A program made the position numbers and the translations under genes. DNA of 64,000 nucleotides from an uncultured Lachnospiraceae bacterium (GTDB taxonomy: Bacteria; Bacillota; Clostridia; Lachnospirales; Lachnospiraceae). This document shows, piece by piece, positions 7,755-17,224 of the stretch. The notes under the pieces were generated by a model. That model was given only the letters and a program-made list of their open reading frames with translations. It was not told the DNA's origin and did not search any database. The stretch is from assembly GCA_934317005.1 (NCBI GenBank), contig CAKREB010000005.1, positions 1 to 64,000 on the forward strand, written 5' to 3'. The first letter of the stretch is position 1. Every line of letters begins with the position of its first letter.

Positions 7755-8066
7755 ATTGATGGCAATGACGAAGAGAAGTAGCGTGAATTATCGCTTACAG
7801 TGAGTGGAGGAGAGTGGAAACTCCATAGAGTGAATTGATGTGAATAACACTTTAGCAGCCGCAATCTGAACGGAACTAAGAAATTACTTGTCAGTAAGAC
7901 AAAGCAGATTCCCAGTAGGTGCGCCGTAAGCCGCGCGATAGACGGTAAAGGTTCTTATTTCTTTAGGCAAGTAAGGATCGACAGAGTGACTGGATTTCAG
8001 TAATTCGGGTGGTACCGCGGACTATAACAGTTCGTCCTGAACAGAGCGTTTGGGACGGACTTTTTT
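7755..8066 (+). promoter_or_regulatory. T-box riboswitch leader of aspS
   Basis: A tRNA-sensing transcription-attenuation leader. The Stem I base pairs ATTG..GGC (7756-7763) with GCC.CAAT (7858-7865). The specifier-loop 5' side carries AGTA (7777-7780). The 3' side reads GAATAACA, making AAC (7846-7848) the best specifier candidate. The T-box sequence GGGTGGTACCGCGG is at 8007-8020, and the terminator stem AGTTCGTCC/GGACGGACT with a T-run at about 8029-8063. Uncharged tRNA would favour the antiterminator and allow aspS transcription. No GAC (Asp) triplet is seen at the specifier position. Confidence 0.93.
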
Positions 8067-8213
8067 GGATTTATGGGAAATTGTTTATAGAATGGTAATG
8101 AGCTGGTCATTAGAAAAGAAACATTTACCTGTCCTTTATATAGAAAAAGTTGTCCTGAAAGTGGTGGATAAGTTTGCAGTCAATCAGAAATAATACAAGT
8201 AATGGAGGAAACA

Positions 8214-9965
8214 ATGAACACATCAAATATTTATCGTGAAAGAACCTTAAATCAGGTGAGTGAGAGTGATGTATCAAAAAATATCAGAGTGGCAGGCTGG
8301 GTTGAAAATATCCGTGACCACGGTGGTGTATCATTTATCGATCTGCGTGACATGTATGGTGTTTTGCAGGTAGTCATGAGAGATACCAGTCTTTTGGACG
8401 GAATCGCCAAAGAAGAATGTATTAGTGTAGAGGGTGTGATTCAAAACCGTGATGAGGAAACTTACAATCCAAAGATTCCTACCGGTACGATTGAGTTAGA
8501 GGCACACAAGGTTGATATTTTAGGACGCGTTTATAAGCAGCTTCCATTTGAAATTATGACTTCTAAGGAAACCAGAGAAGATGTCCGCTTAAAGTATCGT
8601 TATCTTGATCTTCGTAATGCGAAGGTGCGCGACAACATGATCTTTCGTTCCAATGTAATCAGCTTTTTGCGTCAGAAGATGACGGATATGGGATTTTTGG
8701 AGATTCAGACACCAATTTTATGTGCTTCTTCTCCAGAGGGTGCAAGAGATTATATTGTCCCATCCCGTAAGTTCAAAGGCAAGTTTTATGCATTGCCACA
8801 GGCACCACAGCAGTACAAGCAGCTTTTGATGGTATCAGGCTTTGACAAATATTTCCAGATAGCACCTTGCTTCCGTGATGAGGATGCACGTGCAGACCGC
8901 TCTCCGGGAGAGTTCTATCAGTTGGATTTTGAGATGAGCTTTGCTACACAGGAAGATGTATTCCGTGTGGGAGAGGAAGTTCTGACAGCAGCTTTTGAGA
9001 AGTTTGCGCCGGAAGGCTTTGAAGTGACACAGGCTCCATATCCGGTAATCAGCTATAAGCAGGCTATGTTGGAGTTCGGTTCTGATAAGCCGGATCTTCG
9101 CAATCCGCTCCGCATCGTAGATGTTACGGATTTCTTCCAGAGATGTACCTTTAAGCCATTTCATGGTAAGACAGTCCGTGCGATCAAGGTACATGCAGAT
9201 ATGTCAAAGGGATTCCATGAGAAGCTTTTGAAGTTTGCACAGTCTATTGGCATGGGTGGTCTTGGTTATCTTGAAGTAAAAGAAGATTTATCCTATAAGG
9301 GACCGATTGATAAGTTTATTCCGGATGATATGAAGTCAGAGATTAAGGATATCGCTAACTTGGAAGCAGGAGATACGATCTTCTTTATCGCAGACAGAGA
9401 AGAGCAGGCTGCATTGTATGCAGGTCAGATTCGTACAGAGCTTGGAACACGCCTTGATCTGTTAGAGAAAAATGCATATCGTTTCTGCTTTATTAACGAT
9501 TTCCCAATGTACGAGTATGACAACGAGGAGAAAAAATATATCTTTACACATAATCCATTCTCTATGCCACAGGGCGGCTTAGAAGCATTGCAGACAAAGT
9601 CACCGGAGGAAATTCTGGCATATCAGTATGATATTGTATGCAATGGTGTAGAATTATCTTCAGGTGCTGTTCGTAATCATGATTTGGATATCATGGTAAA
9701 GGCATTTGAAATTGCCGGTTATACAGAGGATGATTTAAAGAAGAAGTTTGGAGCACTTTACAATGCATTCCAGTTTGGAGCACCACCACATGCCGGTATG
9801 GCACCGGGTGTGGATCGTATGATCATGCTTCTTCGCAATGAAGAAAATATTCGTGAGATCATTCCGTTCCCAATGAACGGAAATGCACAGGATCTGATGT
9901 GTGGAGCACCGGGCGAGGTTTCAGAACTGCAGCTTCGTGAAACACATATTAAGGTCAGACAATAA
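8214..9965 (+). CDS. aspS: Aspartyl-tRNA synthetase (possibly non-discriminating Asp/Asn)
   Basis: A 583-residue class II synthetase that charges tRNA with aspartate. It has an N-terminal OB-fold anticodon-binding domain (about 1-105), class II motif 2 in FRDEDARADR, the bacterial GAD insertion domain (about 290-410) and motif 3 in APGVDRMIMLL near the C-terminus, matching the usual bacterial AspRS length. The ATG at 8214 is preferred over 8202 because GGAGG lies between them. It is controlled by a T-box whose likely specifier is AAC, which would fit an enzyme that also makes Asp-tRNA(Asn) for later amidation; that dual role is inference. trxA follows 24 bases downstream. Confidence 0.97.
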   Translation: MNTSNIYRERTLNQVSESDVSKNIRVAGWVENIRDHGGVSFIDLRDMYGVLQVVMRDTSLLDGIAKEECISVEGVIQNRDEETYNPKIPTGTIELEAHKVDILGRVYKQLPFEIMTSKETREDVRLKYRYLDLRNAKVRDNMIFRSNVISFLRQKMTDMGFLEIQTPILCASSPEGARDYIVPSRKFKGKFYALPQAPQQYKQLLMVSGFDKYFQIAPCFRDEDARADRSPGEFYQLDFEMSFATQEDVFRVGEEVLTAAFEKFAPEGFEVTQAPYPVISYKQAMLEFGSDKPDLRNPLRIVDVTDFFQRCTFKPFHGKTVRAIKVHADMSKGFHEKLLKFAQSIGMGGLGYLEVKEDLSYKGPIDKFIPDDMKSEIKDIANLEAGDTIFFIADREEQAALYAGQIRTELGTRLDLLEKNAYRFCFINDFPMYEYDNEEKKYIFTHNPFSMPQGGLEALQTKSPEEILAYQYDIVCNGVELSSGAVRNHDLDIMVKAFEIAGYTEDDLKKKFGALYNAFQFGAPPHAGMAPGVDRMIMLLRNEENIREIIPFPMNGNAQDLMCGAPGEVSELQLRETHIKVRQ

Positions 9966-9989
9966 ATAATAAGAGAGTGAGGGATTCTT

Positions 9990-10301
9990 ATGGCAGTAGT
10001 ACATGTAACATCAGAGAATTTTGAAAACGAAGTTTTAAAATCAGACAAACCTGTATTTATTGACTTCTGGGCAAGCTGGTGTGGCCCATGTCAGATGGTA
10101 GCGCCAATTGTGGAAGAGCTTTCTGACGAAATAACCGATGTAAAGATTGCAAAGGTTAATGTAGACGAACAGCCTGATCTGGCACAGAAGTTCCGTGTGA
10201 TGAGCATTCCTACTATGGTATTGCTAAAGGACGGAAAAGTTGTGGACACAACGGTTGGGGCACAGCCAAAAGAGGACTTGCTTCACTTTATCAAAGGGTA
10301 A
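9990..10301 (+). CDS. trxA: Thioredoxin
   Basis: A 103-residue thioredoxin, a cytosolic dithiol reductant of ribonucleotide reductase, peroxiredoxins and other proteins. The active site is WCGPC in FWASWCGPCQM near residue 30, and the conserved cis-proline is in SIPTMVLLKDG. Full length for the family. GAGGG lies upstream of the ATG. Only 24 bases separate it from aspS, so it is probably read from the T-box-controlled transcript as well as any promoter of its own. Confidence 0.97.
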   Translation: MAVVHVTSENFENEVLKSDKPVFIDFWASWCGPCQMVAPIVEELSDEITDVKIAKVNVDEQPDLAQKFRVMSIPTMVLLKDGKVVDTTVGAQPKEDLLHFIKG

Positions 10302-10405
10302 GGCGAAAACTTTATGTAAGATACAGACGGTTCATACCGGCTGATGGATACTTTAAAATATCAGGCGTATAGACGGTTTGACAGAATGAAATAAGGTTAC
10401 AAAGA

Positions 10406-10444
10406 AAAGACTCAGTTTGTGTGAGATATGCAGACTGAGTCTTT
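10406..10444 (+). terminator. Hairpin between trxA and the ABC exporter genes
   Basis: AAAGACTCAGT pairs perfectly with ACTGAGTCTTT around an 18-base loop. The T-run after it is weak, so it may be a poor terminator, an attenuator for the exporter operon or an RNA-processing structure. Confidence 0.5.
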
Positions 10445-10501
10445 CGCCAGTATTACGAAAATACATTGTCATAGTGCAGATAGAGGAATACGAGGAGCAA
10501 C

Positions 10502-12286
10502 ATGAACAGGAAATATACACTTCGCCCGTATTTGTGGGCGTACAAATGGCATTATGCGATTGGCATATTTGTCCTTTTGGCGGTAGATCTTGCCAATCTT
10601 TATATTCCACAGTTTATCGGAGAGATCATTGATGGGATTACAGACGGCAGGCTTACAATGGATGGTGTTTTTGCTATTATTATGAAGATTTTTGCTGCCG
10701 GTATCATTATTATGATCGGACGTTTTGGATGGAGATATTTTATCATTGGAGCATCCAGAGGAATTGAGTATCGGCTGCGGGATGATATGTTTGGACATAT
10801 GGAAACGCTTTCGGCAAGATACTATAACAGTCATAAGACAGGTGATCTTATGGCATATTTTACAAATGATCTGCAGGCAGTCCGAATGGGAACCGGTATG
10901 GCAGTGATCACCGTGTTTGACGCTGTGATCATGACGATCATGGTTCTGGTAAAAATGATCGTATATGTAGATTTAAAGCTTACTTTGTTTGCATTTATTC
11001 CATTAGTTCTGATCGCAGTGGGATGTTATTACTATGGGATTGAGTCCAAGAAACGTCAGGTAAAAAGGCAGGAAGCGTTTTCATATCTGTCGGATAAGGT
11101 GCAGGAAAGTATTGCCGGTATTCGTGTAGTGAAAGCCTTTGTGCAGGAAGAAAAAGACTTTGCTGCGTTTGAAAAGGCGTGTGAGAACAGCAAACAGAAG
11201 AACTTAGATGTAGTAAAGCTTCGTGCTGTATTTGGCCCGGCACTGGACGCAATCATCGGTATCAGCGTGATCATTACCTTGCTTGCAGGTGGTAAGATGG
11301 TGCTTGATGGAACTGTATCGATCGGGCAGTTTGTAGCGTTTAACTCTTATATTGATATGCTTGTGTGGCCGATGATCGCAGCGGGAGATTGTGTCAACAC
11401 ATTTAGTCAGGCGGCTGCGGCATGGGGCAGAATCAAATCGATATTTGAGGAAAAGCCGGATATTGTTGACAGAATTCCGAAGGAACTTTTGGACAGAGAG
11501 GCTCATATCGATGGAGATATTGAACTGAAGCATCTGACCTTTTGCTATCCGGATGGAACGAACACAGTGTTACATGACATTAACCTTCATGTGAAAAAAG
11601 GAGAGATGCTTGGAGTGCTGGGACGCACGGGAAGTGGAAAGTCATCATTGGCAGAACTTTTGTTACGTGTGTATGACTGCAAGGAGGGTTCCCTTCTGCT
11701 TGATGGAGAGCCGATCACAAACTATCCGCTCGATGTGCTTCACAGAGATATTGCCTATGTACCGCAGGAGAATTTTTTGTTTTCTGATACATTAGAAGAA
11801 AATATTGCATTTGGCCTGGAGGACAGGATCGCAGATAATCCGGCTATTTTGGATGCAGTTAAGCAGGCTGCAAAAAATGCATGTATTCATGACAATATCA
11901 TGGGATTTCCGGATGAATATAAGACGATGGTTGGAGAGCGTGGTGTAACGCTTTCGGGCGGTCAGAAGCAGCGAAGCAGTATTGCACGCGCACTTCTTAT
12001 GGACGCATCTGTTTTGATATTGGATGATTCGCTATCGGCAGTAGATACTGATACCGAGGAAAAGATTTTGGAAAATCTGATGGAGCTTCGAAAGGGAAAG
12101 ACAACGATTGTGATAGCACATAGGATTTCAACCCTGCAAAAAGCGGATCATGTTGCTGTACTGACAGATGGGGCGGTCACGGAATACGGTACGCCTGACG
12201 AACTGCTTGCGCTTGGCGGATTTTATGCAGATATCAGCAGAAAGCAGCAGTTGGAAAATGAGTTAGGCAGGAATGATGAGAATTAG
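10502..12286 (+). CDS. Heterodimeric ABC exporter subunit 1 (TMD-NBD)
   Basis: A 594-residue half-transporter with a six-helix transmembrane domain (about 1-310) and a nucleotide-binding domain. Walker A is GRTGSGKSS, the signature LSGGQKQR, and the H-loop VIAHRIST. Walker B reads LILDDSLSAVD, with Asp in place of the catalytic Glu. This is the pattern of the non-canonical subunit in BmrCD/TmrAB-type heterodimers. It presumably exports lipids, peptides or drugs; the substrate is unknown. The partner gene begins eight bases after the stop. Confidence 0.93.
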   Translation: MNRKYTLRPYLWAYKWHYAIGIFVLLAVDLANLYIPQFIGEIIDGITDGRLTMDGVFAIIMKIFAAGIIIMIGRFGWRYFIIGASRGIEYRLRDDMFGHMETLSARYYNSHKTGDLMAYFTNDLQAVRMGTGMAVITVFDAVIMTIMVLVKMIVYVDLKLTLFAFIPLVLIAVGCYYYGIESKKRQVKRQEAFSYLSDKVQESIAGIRVVKAFVQEEKDFAAFEKACENSKQKNLDVVKLRAVFGPALDAIIGISVIITLLAGGKMVLDGTVSIGQFVAFNSYIDMLVWPMIAAGDCVNTFSQAAAAWGRIKSIFEEKPDIVDRIPKELLDREAHIDGDIELKHLTFCYPDGTNTVLHDINLHVKKGEMLGVLGRTGSGKSSLAELLLRVYDCKEGSLLLDGEPITNYPLDVLHRDIAYVPQENFLFSDTLEENIAFGLEDRIADNPAILDAVKQAAKNACIHDNIMGFPDEYKTMVGERGVTLSGGQKQRSSIARALLMDASVLILDDSLSAVDTDTEEKILENLMELRKGKTTIVIAHRISTLQKADHVAVLTDGAVTEYGTPDELLALGGFYADISRKQQLENELGRNDEN

Positions 12287-12294
12287 GATATGTT

Positions 12295-14127
12295 ATGGAC
12301 AGTTTTAAAATAGATAGGCATAGGATTATGAATAAACGACAAAGAACAGATAGAAATAACAGTAAGAATTCTGATAACGGAAAGAAGAATAGTCTAAAGA
12401 AAAGTAACAAAAGCTCTATGCGGCGTCTTTTGGCATATATGAAGCCATATGCGCACTGGGTATTTTTTGCACTTTTACTGGTACTTGCTCTGACATGGTT
12501 TGATCTTTACCGTCCGATGTTAGTGGGAGATGCTATCGATGTTTTTGGAAAAAACGGGGATTATGATGTTATAGTGGAAACGGCGGTAAAATACGGGATT
12601 GTTCTGGCGTTTAGCTTTTGCTTTAACATTACGCAGACATGGATTTTGCAAAAAGCAGGACAAAATATCATTTTACAGATCCGAAAGGATCTCTATCGTC
12701 ACATTCAATCGCTTGGAAGCAGATATTTTGACATTACACCGGTGGGCAAGCTTGTGACCAGAGTGACAAATGATGTGGAAGCGCTGAATGAGATGTATTC
12801 GGGGATTCTGGTTCAGCTTTTTCGAAATGTGGTTAAGATTACCGGTCTGGCAGTTGTAATGTTACTGTTGGATGCAAAGCTTGCTCTGATATCTTTTGTG
12901 CTGATGCCGCTTGTAGTTGCATTGACCGTGCTTTGCCAGAAAATTGCAAGGAGTGTATATCGTCTGTACCGGACGAAGCTGACAGATCTTAACACTTTTT
13001 TGTCTGAGCATCTGTCAGGTATGAAGATTATACAGATATTTGGCAGGGAAGAACGCAAGTTTGAGGAATTTCATGATAAGAATACAAAGCTTTATCGGGC
13101 ATTTTATCGGGAAATGCTTATGTATGCGATCTTTCGCCCACTGATCTATATTTTAAGCATATTTTCCCTGATGATTGTGCTGTGGTTTGGCAGTGAGAAT
13201 GTATTTCAATCTACGATATCGGTAGGAACGTTATATATCTTTTCGAATTATATCCGGTCGTTCTTTGATCCGATTCAGGAGTTAGCGGAGCAGTTTTCGA
13301 CACTGCAGTCATCTATTGCATCTGCAGAAAAGATTTTTACGGTAATGGATGAGGATACCTGTGTACCGGAGCCGGAACAGCCACAGGAATTGAAAAAGAT
13401 TACCGGAAAAATTGAGGCAGAGCATGTGTGGTTTGCCTATGATGGGGAAAACTATGTGTTAAAGGATGTATCCTTTGTGATCAATCCGGGAGAAAAAGTT
13501 GCGTTTGTTGGAGCGACAGGAGCGGGAAAGACTTCCATACTGAATCTGATCGGTAGATATTACGATATCCAGAAGGGACATATTTATATAGATGGAGTAG
13601 ATATCAGAAATTTAAGTAAGAAACAGCTTCGAAGCGCGATCGGGCAGATGCAGCAGGATGTATTTATCTTTGAAGGAGATGTTGCATCGAATATCCGTTT
13701 AAATGATGATGAGATTACAGATGAGCAGATCAAAGCGGCAGCAGAGTATGTCAATGCATCGCACTTTATAGAAAAACTGCCACACGGCTACCATGAGCCG
13801 GTTACGGAGCGTGGGGCGACCTTTTCGGCAGGAGAACGGCAGCTTCTGTCCTTTGCGAGAACACTTGCACACGATCCGAGCATTCTTGTTATGGACGAGG
13901 CAACGGCTAATATTGATACCGAAACAGAAATTTTGATTCAGGAGGCTTTAGAAAAGCTGATGGAGGGAAGAACAACCATTATGGTTGCTCACAGGCTGTC
14001 GACCATCCAGCATGCAGACTGCATTATGGTTATGCACAAGGGAAGAATCTGCGAACGGGGAACGCATCAGGAGCTTTTGGAAAAGGACGGAATTTATCGG
14101 AAGCTGTATGAGCTGCAGATGAAATAA
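12295..14127 (+). CDS. Heterodimeric ABC exporter subunit 2 (TMD-NBD)
   Basis: A 610-residue half-transporter with a basic, Asn/Lys-rich N-terminal extension of about 40 residues, a six-helix domain and an ATPase domain. Walker A is GATGAGKTS, Walker B LVMDEATANID with the canonical catalytic Glu, and the H-loop MVAHRLST. The ABC signature is degenerate (FSAGERQ instead of LSGGQ). Combined with the Asp-for-Glu change in subunit 1, this gives one degenerate and one consensus ATP site in the heterodimer. An alternative start at ATG 12328 would remove part of the extension. A bidirectional terminator follows. Confidence 0.93.
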   Translation: MDSFKIDRHRIMNKRQRTDRNNSKNSDNGKKNSLKKSNKSSMRRLLAYMKPYAHWVFFALLLVLALTWFDLYRPMLVGDAIDVFGKNGDYDVIVETAVKYGIVLAFSFCFNITQTWILQKAGQNIILQIRKDLYRHIQSLGSRYFDITPVGKLVTRVTNDVEALNEMYSGILVQLFRNVVKITGLAVVMLLLDAKLALISFVLMPLVVALTVLCQKIARSVYRLYRTKLTDLNTFLSEHLSGMKIIQIFGREERKFEEFHDKNTKLYRAFYREMLMYAIFRPLIYILSIFSLMIVLWFGSENVFQSTISVGTLYIFSNYIRSFFDPIQELAEQFSTLQSSIASAEKIFTVMDEDTCVPEPEQPQELKKITGKIEAEHVWFAYDGENYVLKDVSFVINPGEKVAFVGATGAGKTSILNLIGRYYDIQKGHIYIDGVDIRNLSKKQLRSAIGQMQQDVFIFEGDVASNIRLNDDEITDEQIKAAAEYVNASHFIEKLPHGYHEPVTERGATFSAGERQLLSFARTLAHDPSILVMDEATANIDTETEILIQEALEKLMEGRTTIMVAHRLSTIQHADCIMVMHKGRICERGTHQELLEKDGIYRKLYELQMK

Positions 14128-14163
14128 AATTTTTTCCAGCAGTATTATCCTAATATATTGCAT

Positions 14164-14196
14164 AAAAAAACCAGACATTTGCGTGTCTGGTTTTTT
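14164..14196. terminator. Bidirectional terminator between exporter and DtxR-type regulator
   Basis: AAAAAAACCAGACA and TGTCTGGTTTTTT form a seven-base GC stem with A and T runs on the two sides, so it can work for both convergent genes. Confidence 0.9.
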
Positions 14197-14207
14197 ACAT
14201 GTTAGTT

Positions 14208-14579
14208 TTAGTTTTCAGCAATCTGGCATTTTGTTTTAATTGCCTGAAAGCTTTCTTTGCTGATGACATGTTCAATACGGCAGGCATCTTCTGCAGCAAT
14301 CTCCTGATCAACTCCAAGACTGACCAGCCAATTGGTTAAGAATTCATGACGTTCATAGATCATTTCAGCAATTTCTTTGCCGCTGTCCGTTAAAAAGATA
14401 TAACCCTGTTCCATAACAGTAATATAATTTTTCTCTTTTAAATTTTTCATTGCAATACTGACACTTGGCTTTTTAAATCCCAATTCATTTGCTATGTCAA
14501 CGGAACGGACAACGGGAAGTTTCTTACTGAGAATCAATATAGTTTCCAAATAATTTTCAGCAGATTCATTTGATTTCAT
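14208..14579 (-). CDS. DtxR/MntR-family metal-dependent transcription regulator
   Basis: A 123-residue protein with an N-terminal winged helix-turn-helix (SVDIANELGFKKPSVSIAMKNL, about 25-46, wing following) and a metal-binding/dimerisation segment with HEFLTNWLVSLGV and DACRIEHVISKE. The spaced Glu, His, Asp and Cys residues are those used for Mn or Fe binding in this family. It lacks the SH3-like third domain, as in MntR. It probably represses metal-uptake genes when metal is plentiful; no such target lies nearby. The upstream region has two near-identical GCTATGYAGTTAT copies that could be its operator. Confidence 0.88.
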   Translation of the reverse strand: MKSNESAENYLETILILSKKLPVVRSVDIANELGFKKPSVSIAMKNLKEKNYITVMEQGYIFLTDSGKEIAEMIYERHEFLTNWLVSLGVDQEIAAEDACRIEHVISKESFQAIKTKCQIAEN

Positions 14580-14610
14580 ATAAGTCCTCCGTTTCTCTAG
14601 TTCATTTTGC

Positions 14611-14655
14611 GCTATGCAGTTATAGCTGCTATGTAGTTATCGTTCTATGCAACCG
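14611..14655 (-). promoter_or_regulatory. Direct-repeat cluster upstream of the DtxR-type gene
   Basis: GCTATGCAGTTAT (14611-14623) and GCTATGTAGTTAT (14628-14640) are repeated with a 17-base period, and TCTATGCAACC (14644-14654) is a partial third copy. Their position 30-75 bases before the regulator start suggests an autoregulatory operator, which is an inference. The rest of the gap to 14883 shows only the AAGGAGG of the next gene. Confidence 0.4.
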
Positions 14656-14883
14656 TTTACCACACTAGTATAGTATACCACAAAAAAGGGGGCGTGTGAA
14701 CTGTAAGTTTTTTGATATTTGAGAACATTAGTACATTATGTAAGGGCATCCTGTGTATTTGGATACGGCGATAGTTGCATGATTAGTTGGTTTTATGCTA
14801 CAATGCATTTTGGTAAGTTCTCATTTTTGATAAAGAGCAGAGTGGAAATCGTGTGAAGAAAGACAAGGAGGTTTCCGAAAAAT

Positions 14884-17145
14884 ATGGATTCGGTTACACA
14901 GATGGAGAAAGATACCGTTATTGATATGACAGATGTTCCAAAGGATCTAGTGTTTGGACTGGATATTGGAACCAGAAGCATTGTAGGAACGGTTGGGTAT
15001 AAAAATAATACAAATGGATTTGTCGTTGTGGCACAGGTGGCGATTGAACATGAAACACGTGCGATGATTGATGGACAGATTCATGATATCGGTCAGGTGG
15101 CTAAGACAATCGCAAGAATCCGTGAGCGTTTGGAGGCGATGACAGGCAGAACCTATCAGGAAGTCTGTATTGCAGCGGCTGGTCGTGTGTTAAAAACAGT
15201 GGAAGCGGAAGCAGATATTTCTTTTGAAACAGAAACGGTAGTGACAAGTGAGCAGATTTACTCCTTGAATATGCTGGGCGTAGAAAGGGCATATGAAACA
15301 CTCCGCAAGGAACTGGATTCTGATGATATTCAGTTCTATTGTGTTGGCTATTCCGTTAAGCAATATTATCAAAATGATTATCCAATCTCAAATCTGGAGG
15401 GACATAAGTGTTCGAAAATCCGTACAGAGCTGATTGCTACCTTTTTACCGGATGAGGTTGTGGATGGTTTATACGCTGCAGTAGAGCGCGCAGGCTTATA
15501 TGTAGCGAATCTGACATTGGAGCCGATTGCAGCGATCAATGTGGCAATTCCGGAGAGGTTTCGTCTGTTAAATATTGCTTTGGTAGATGTCGGTGCGGGA
15601 ACATCGGATATTTCCATTACAAGGGATGGCAGTATCATTGCATATGGCATGATACCGTATGCCGGTGACGAAGTGACAGAGGCGATTGCAAAGCAGTATC
15701 TGACAGACTTTACCGAGGCAGACAGAATGAAATGTGCCAGTACAGAGAATGAAGAAGTGGAATATTCTGACATTATGGAACTTCCGCAGAAAATTTCTTC
15801 CAAAGATCTGATCGCATCGGTAGAGGATACAGTGCGGATGATCACAAAGAATGTTTCGGATAAGATTATAGAGTTAAATGGCGGCAAATCAGTCAGTGCG
15901 ATATTCGTTGTCGGCGGTGGCGGAAAGATTGGCGGATTTGTCGAAAGCTTAGCGGAGTATCAGGGACTGCAGCCGGAACGTGTGGCACTGCGTGGCGCAG
16001 AAGTCTTACGAAATGTTATATTCCTGCAAAAAGATGTGAATGTAGATTCGCTTTTGGTGACACCGGTTGGAATCTGTCTGAATTATTATGAGCAGAGAAA
16101 TAACTTTATTTTTGTGACGGTAAACGGTGAGCGTATTAAGCTGTATGATAACAATAAACTGACAATTATGGATGCAGCGATGCAGGTTGGTTTTCCGAAT
16201 GAAGAGTTGTTTCCGCAGAGAGGTGATAGTATTACTTACTATGTCAACGGTGAGAAGCGTATGGTTCGTGGAGAGTCGGGCGAGGCTGCTGTCGTTCGGT
16301 TAAACGGAAAAGAAACCGGAATCAATACACCAATTGAATCAAATGATAAGATTGAGATTGTTTCCTCAACGAAGGGAACTCCGGCAGAGCTTGTGATTGG
16401 AAAACTGCCGGAATACAGATCGACGATCAGCTTTGAATTTAATGGAAAGCGTATCAGCAGTGCACGGTTTGTCAAAGTAAATGATGCGCTTGTGTCAGAG
16501 TTTTATCAGATACAGGACAAAGATAAGATAGAAGTGCTTGACTACTGCACTTTAGAGCAGGTGCTTGATTTTATGGATCTGCCATATCAGGATACGATGT
16601 TAGTCAATCATGTACCGGCGCAGATGGATACAAAGGTATATGATAACTTCTCGATTGAGTGTTATGTGGAAGAACAGATACCGGTTCCAAATTCGGAAGC
16701 TGTGCAGCAAGAGGATGTACAGGAGAAAAGGGAAGCAGTAGCGGCAGAGAAAGATTCTGCAAAGAAGGATGAGGAGGCAGTACAGAAGACAGATGTGTCA
16801 CAGAAGCCGATAGAAACCGTGCTACAGGCAACAGACATGGCAGACGGACAGGAAGAAAAGAACGCAGATATACCAAAGCCACAGTTAGAAGCGACTGCTC
16901 CGACAAGTGAAGCAGTTGTGCAAAGTCCTAGCGTGTCGGCAGATATTGCGATTACTGTGAATGGAGATCCGGTGATTTTGCGAAATAAGGCACAGTACAT
17001 ACTTGTTGATGTGTTAGATTTTTATCCAATCGATACCTCCGTGGCGCATGGAGAGCGTCTGGAAACAAAGGTAAACGGTATCGAATGTGATTTTACACAG
17101 CCGGTACAGGCTGGCGATGTAGTACAGATTCAGTGGGTTTCATAA
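14884..17145 (+). CDS. FtsA-like actin-fold cell-division protein with long C-terminal extension
   Basis: A 753-residue protein. The actin-fold ATPase core covers about 1-380: phosphate-1 loop FGLDIGTRSIVG, phosphate-2 VDVGAGTSDISI, adenosine motif VVGGGGKIGGF. It is most like FtsA, which anchors the Z-ring. Unlike standard FtsA (about 420 residues) it continues with two beta-rich modules (about 400-590, each starting near VNGE/FNGK), a charged Glu/Lys/Gln linker (about 595-690) and a final beta-grasp-like module starting ITVNGDPVIL. No membrane-binding C-terminal amphipathic helix is obvious. AAGGAGG lies 13 bases before the ATG. The long form is familiar in Lachnospiraceae; its exact role is not known to me. 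Confidence 0.8.
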   Translation: MDSVTQMEKDTVIDMTDVPKDLVFGLDIGTRSIVGTVGYKNNTNGFVVVAQVAIEHETRAMIDGQIHDIGQVAKTIARIRERLEAMTGRTYQEVCIAAAGRVLKTVEAEADISFETETVVTSEQIYSLNMLGVERAYETLRKELDSDDIQFYCVGYSVKQYYQNDYPISNLEGHKCSKIRTELIATFLPDEVVDGLYAAVERAGLYVANLTLEPIAAINVAIPERFRLLNIALVDVGAGTSDISITRDGSIIAYGMIPYAGDEVTEAIAKQYLTDFTEADRMKCASTENEEVEYSDIMELPQKISSKDLIASVEDTVRMITKNVSDKIIELNGGKSVSAIFVVGGGGKIGGFVESLAEYQGLQPERVALRGAEVLRNVIFLQKDVNVDSLLVTPVGICLNYYEQRNNFIFVTVNGERIKLYDNNKLTIMDAAMQVGFPNEELFPQRGDSITYYVNGEKRMVRGESGEAAVVRLNGKETGINTPIESNDKIEIVSSTKGTPAELVIGKLPEYRSTISFEFNGKRISSARFVKVNDALVSEFYQIQDKDKIEVLDYCTLEQVLDFMDLPYQDTMLVNHVPAQMDTKVYDNFSIECYVEEQIPVPNSEAVQQEDVQEKREAVAAEKDSAKKDEEAVQKTDVSQKPIETVLQATDMADGQEEKNADIPKPQLEATAPTSEAVVQSPSVSADIAITVNGDPVILRNKAQYILVDVLDFYPIDTSVAHGERLETKVNGIECDFTQPVQAGDVVQIQWVS

Positions 17146-17224
17146 TGATAAGAAAATCTAAGATGCACTACAAAGTTAGAATATAATGTTTTGAAATACC
17201 AAAGGCATAAGAGAGAGGAACAGG

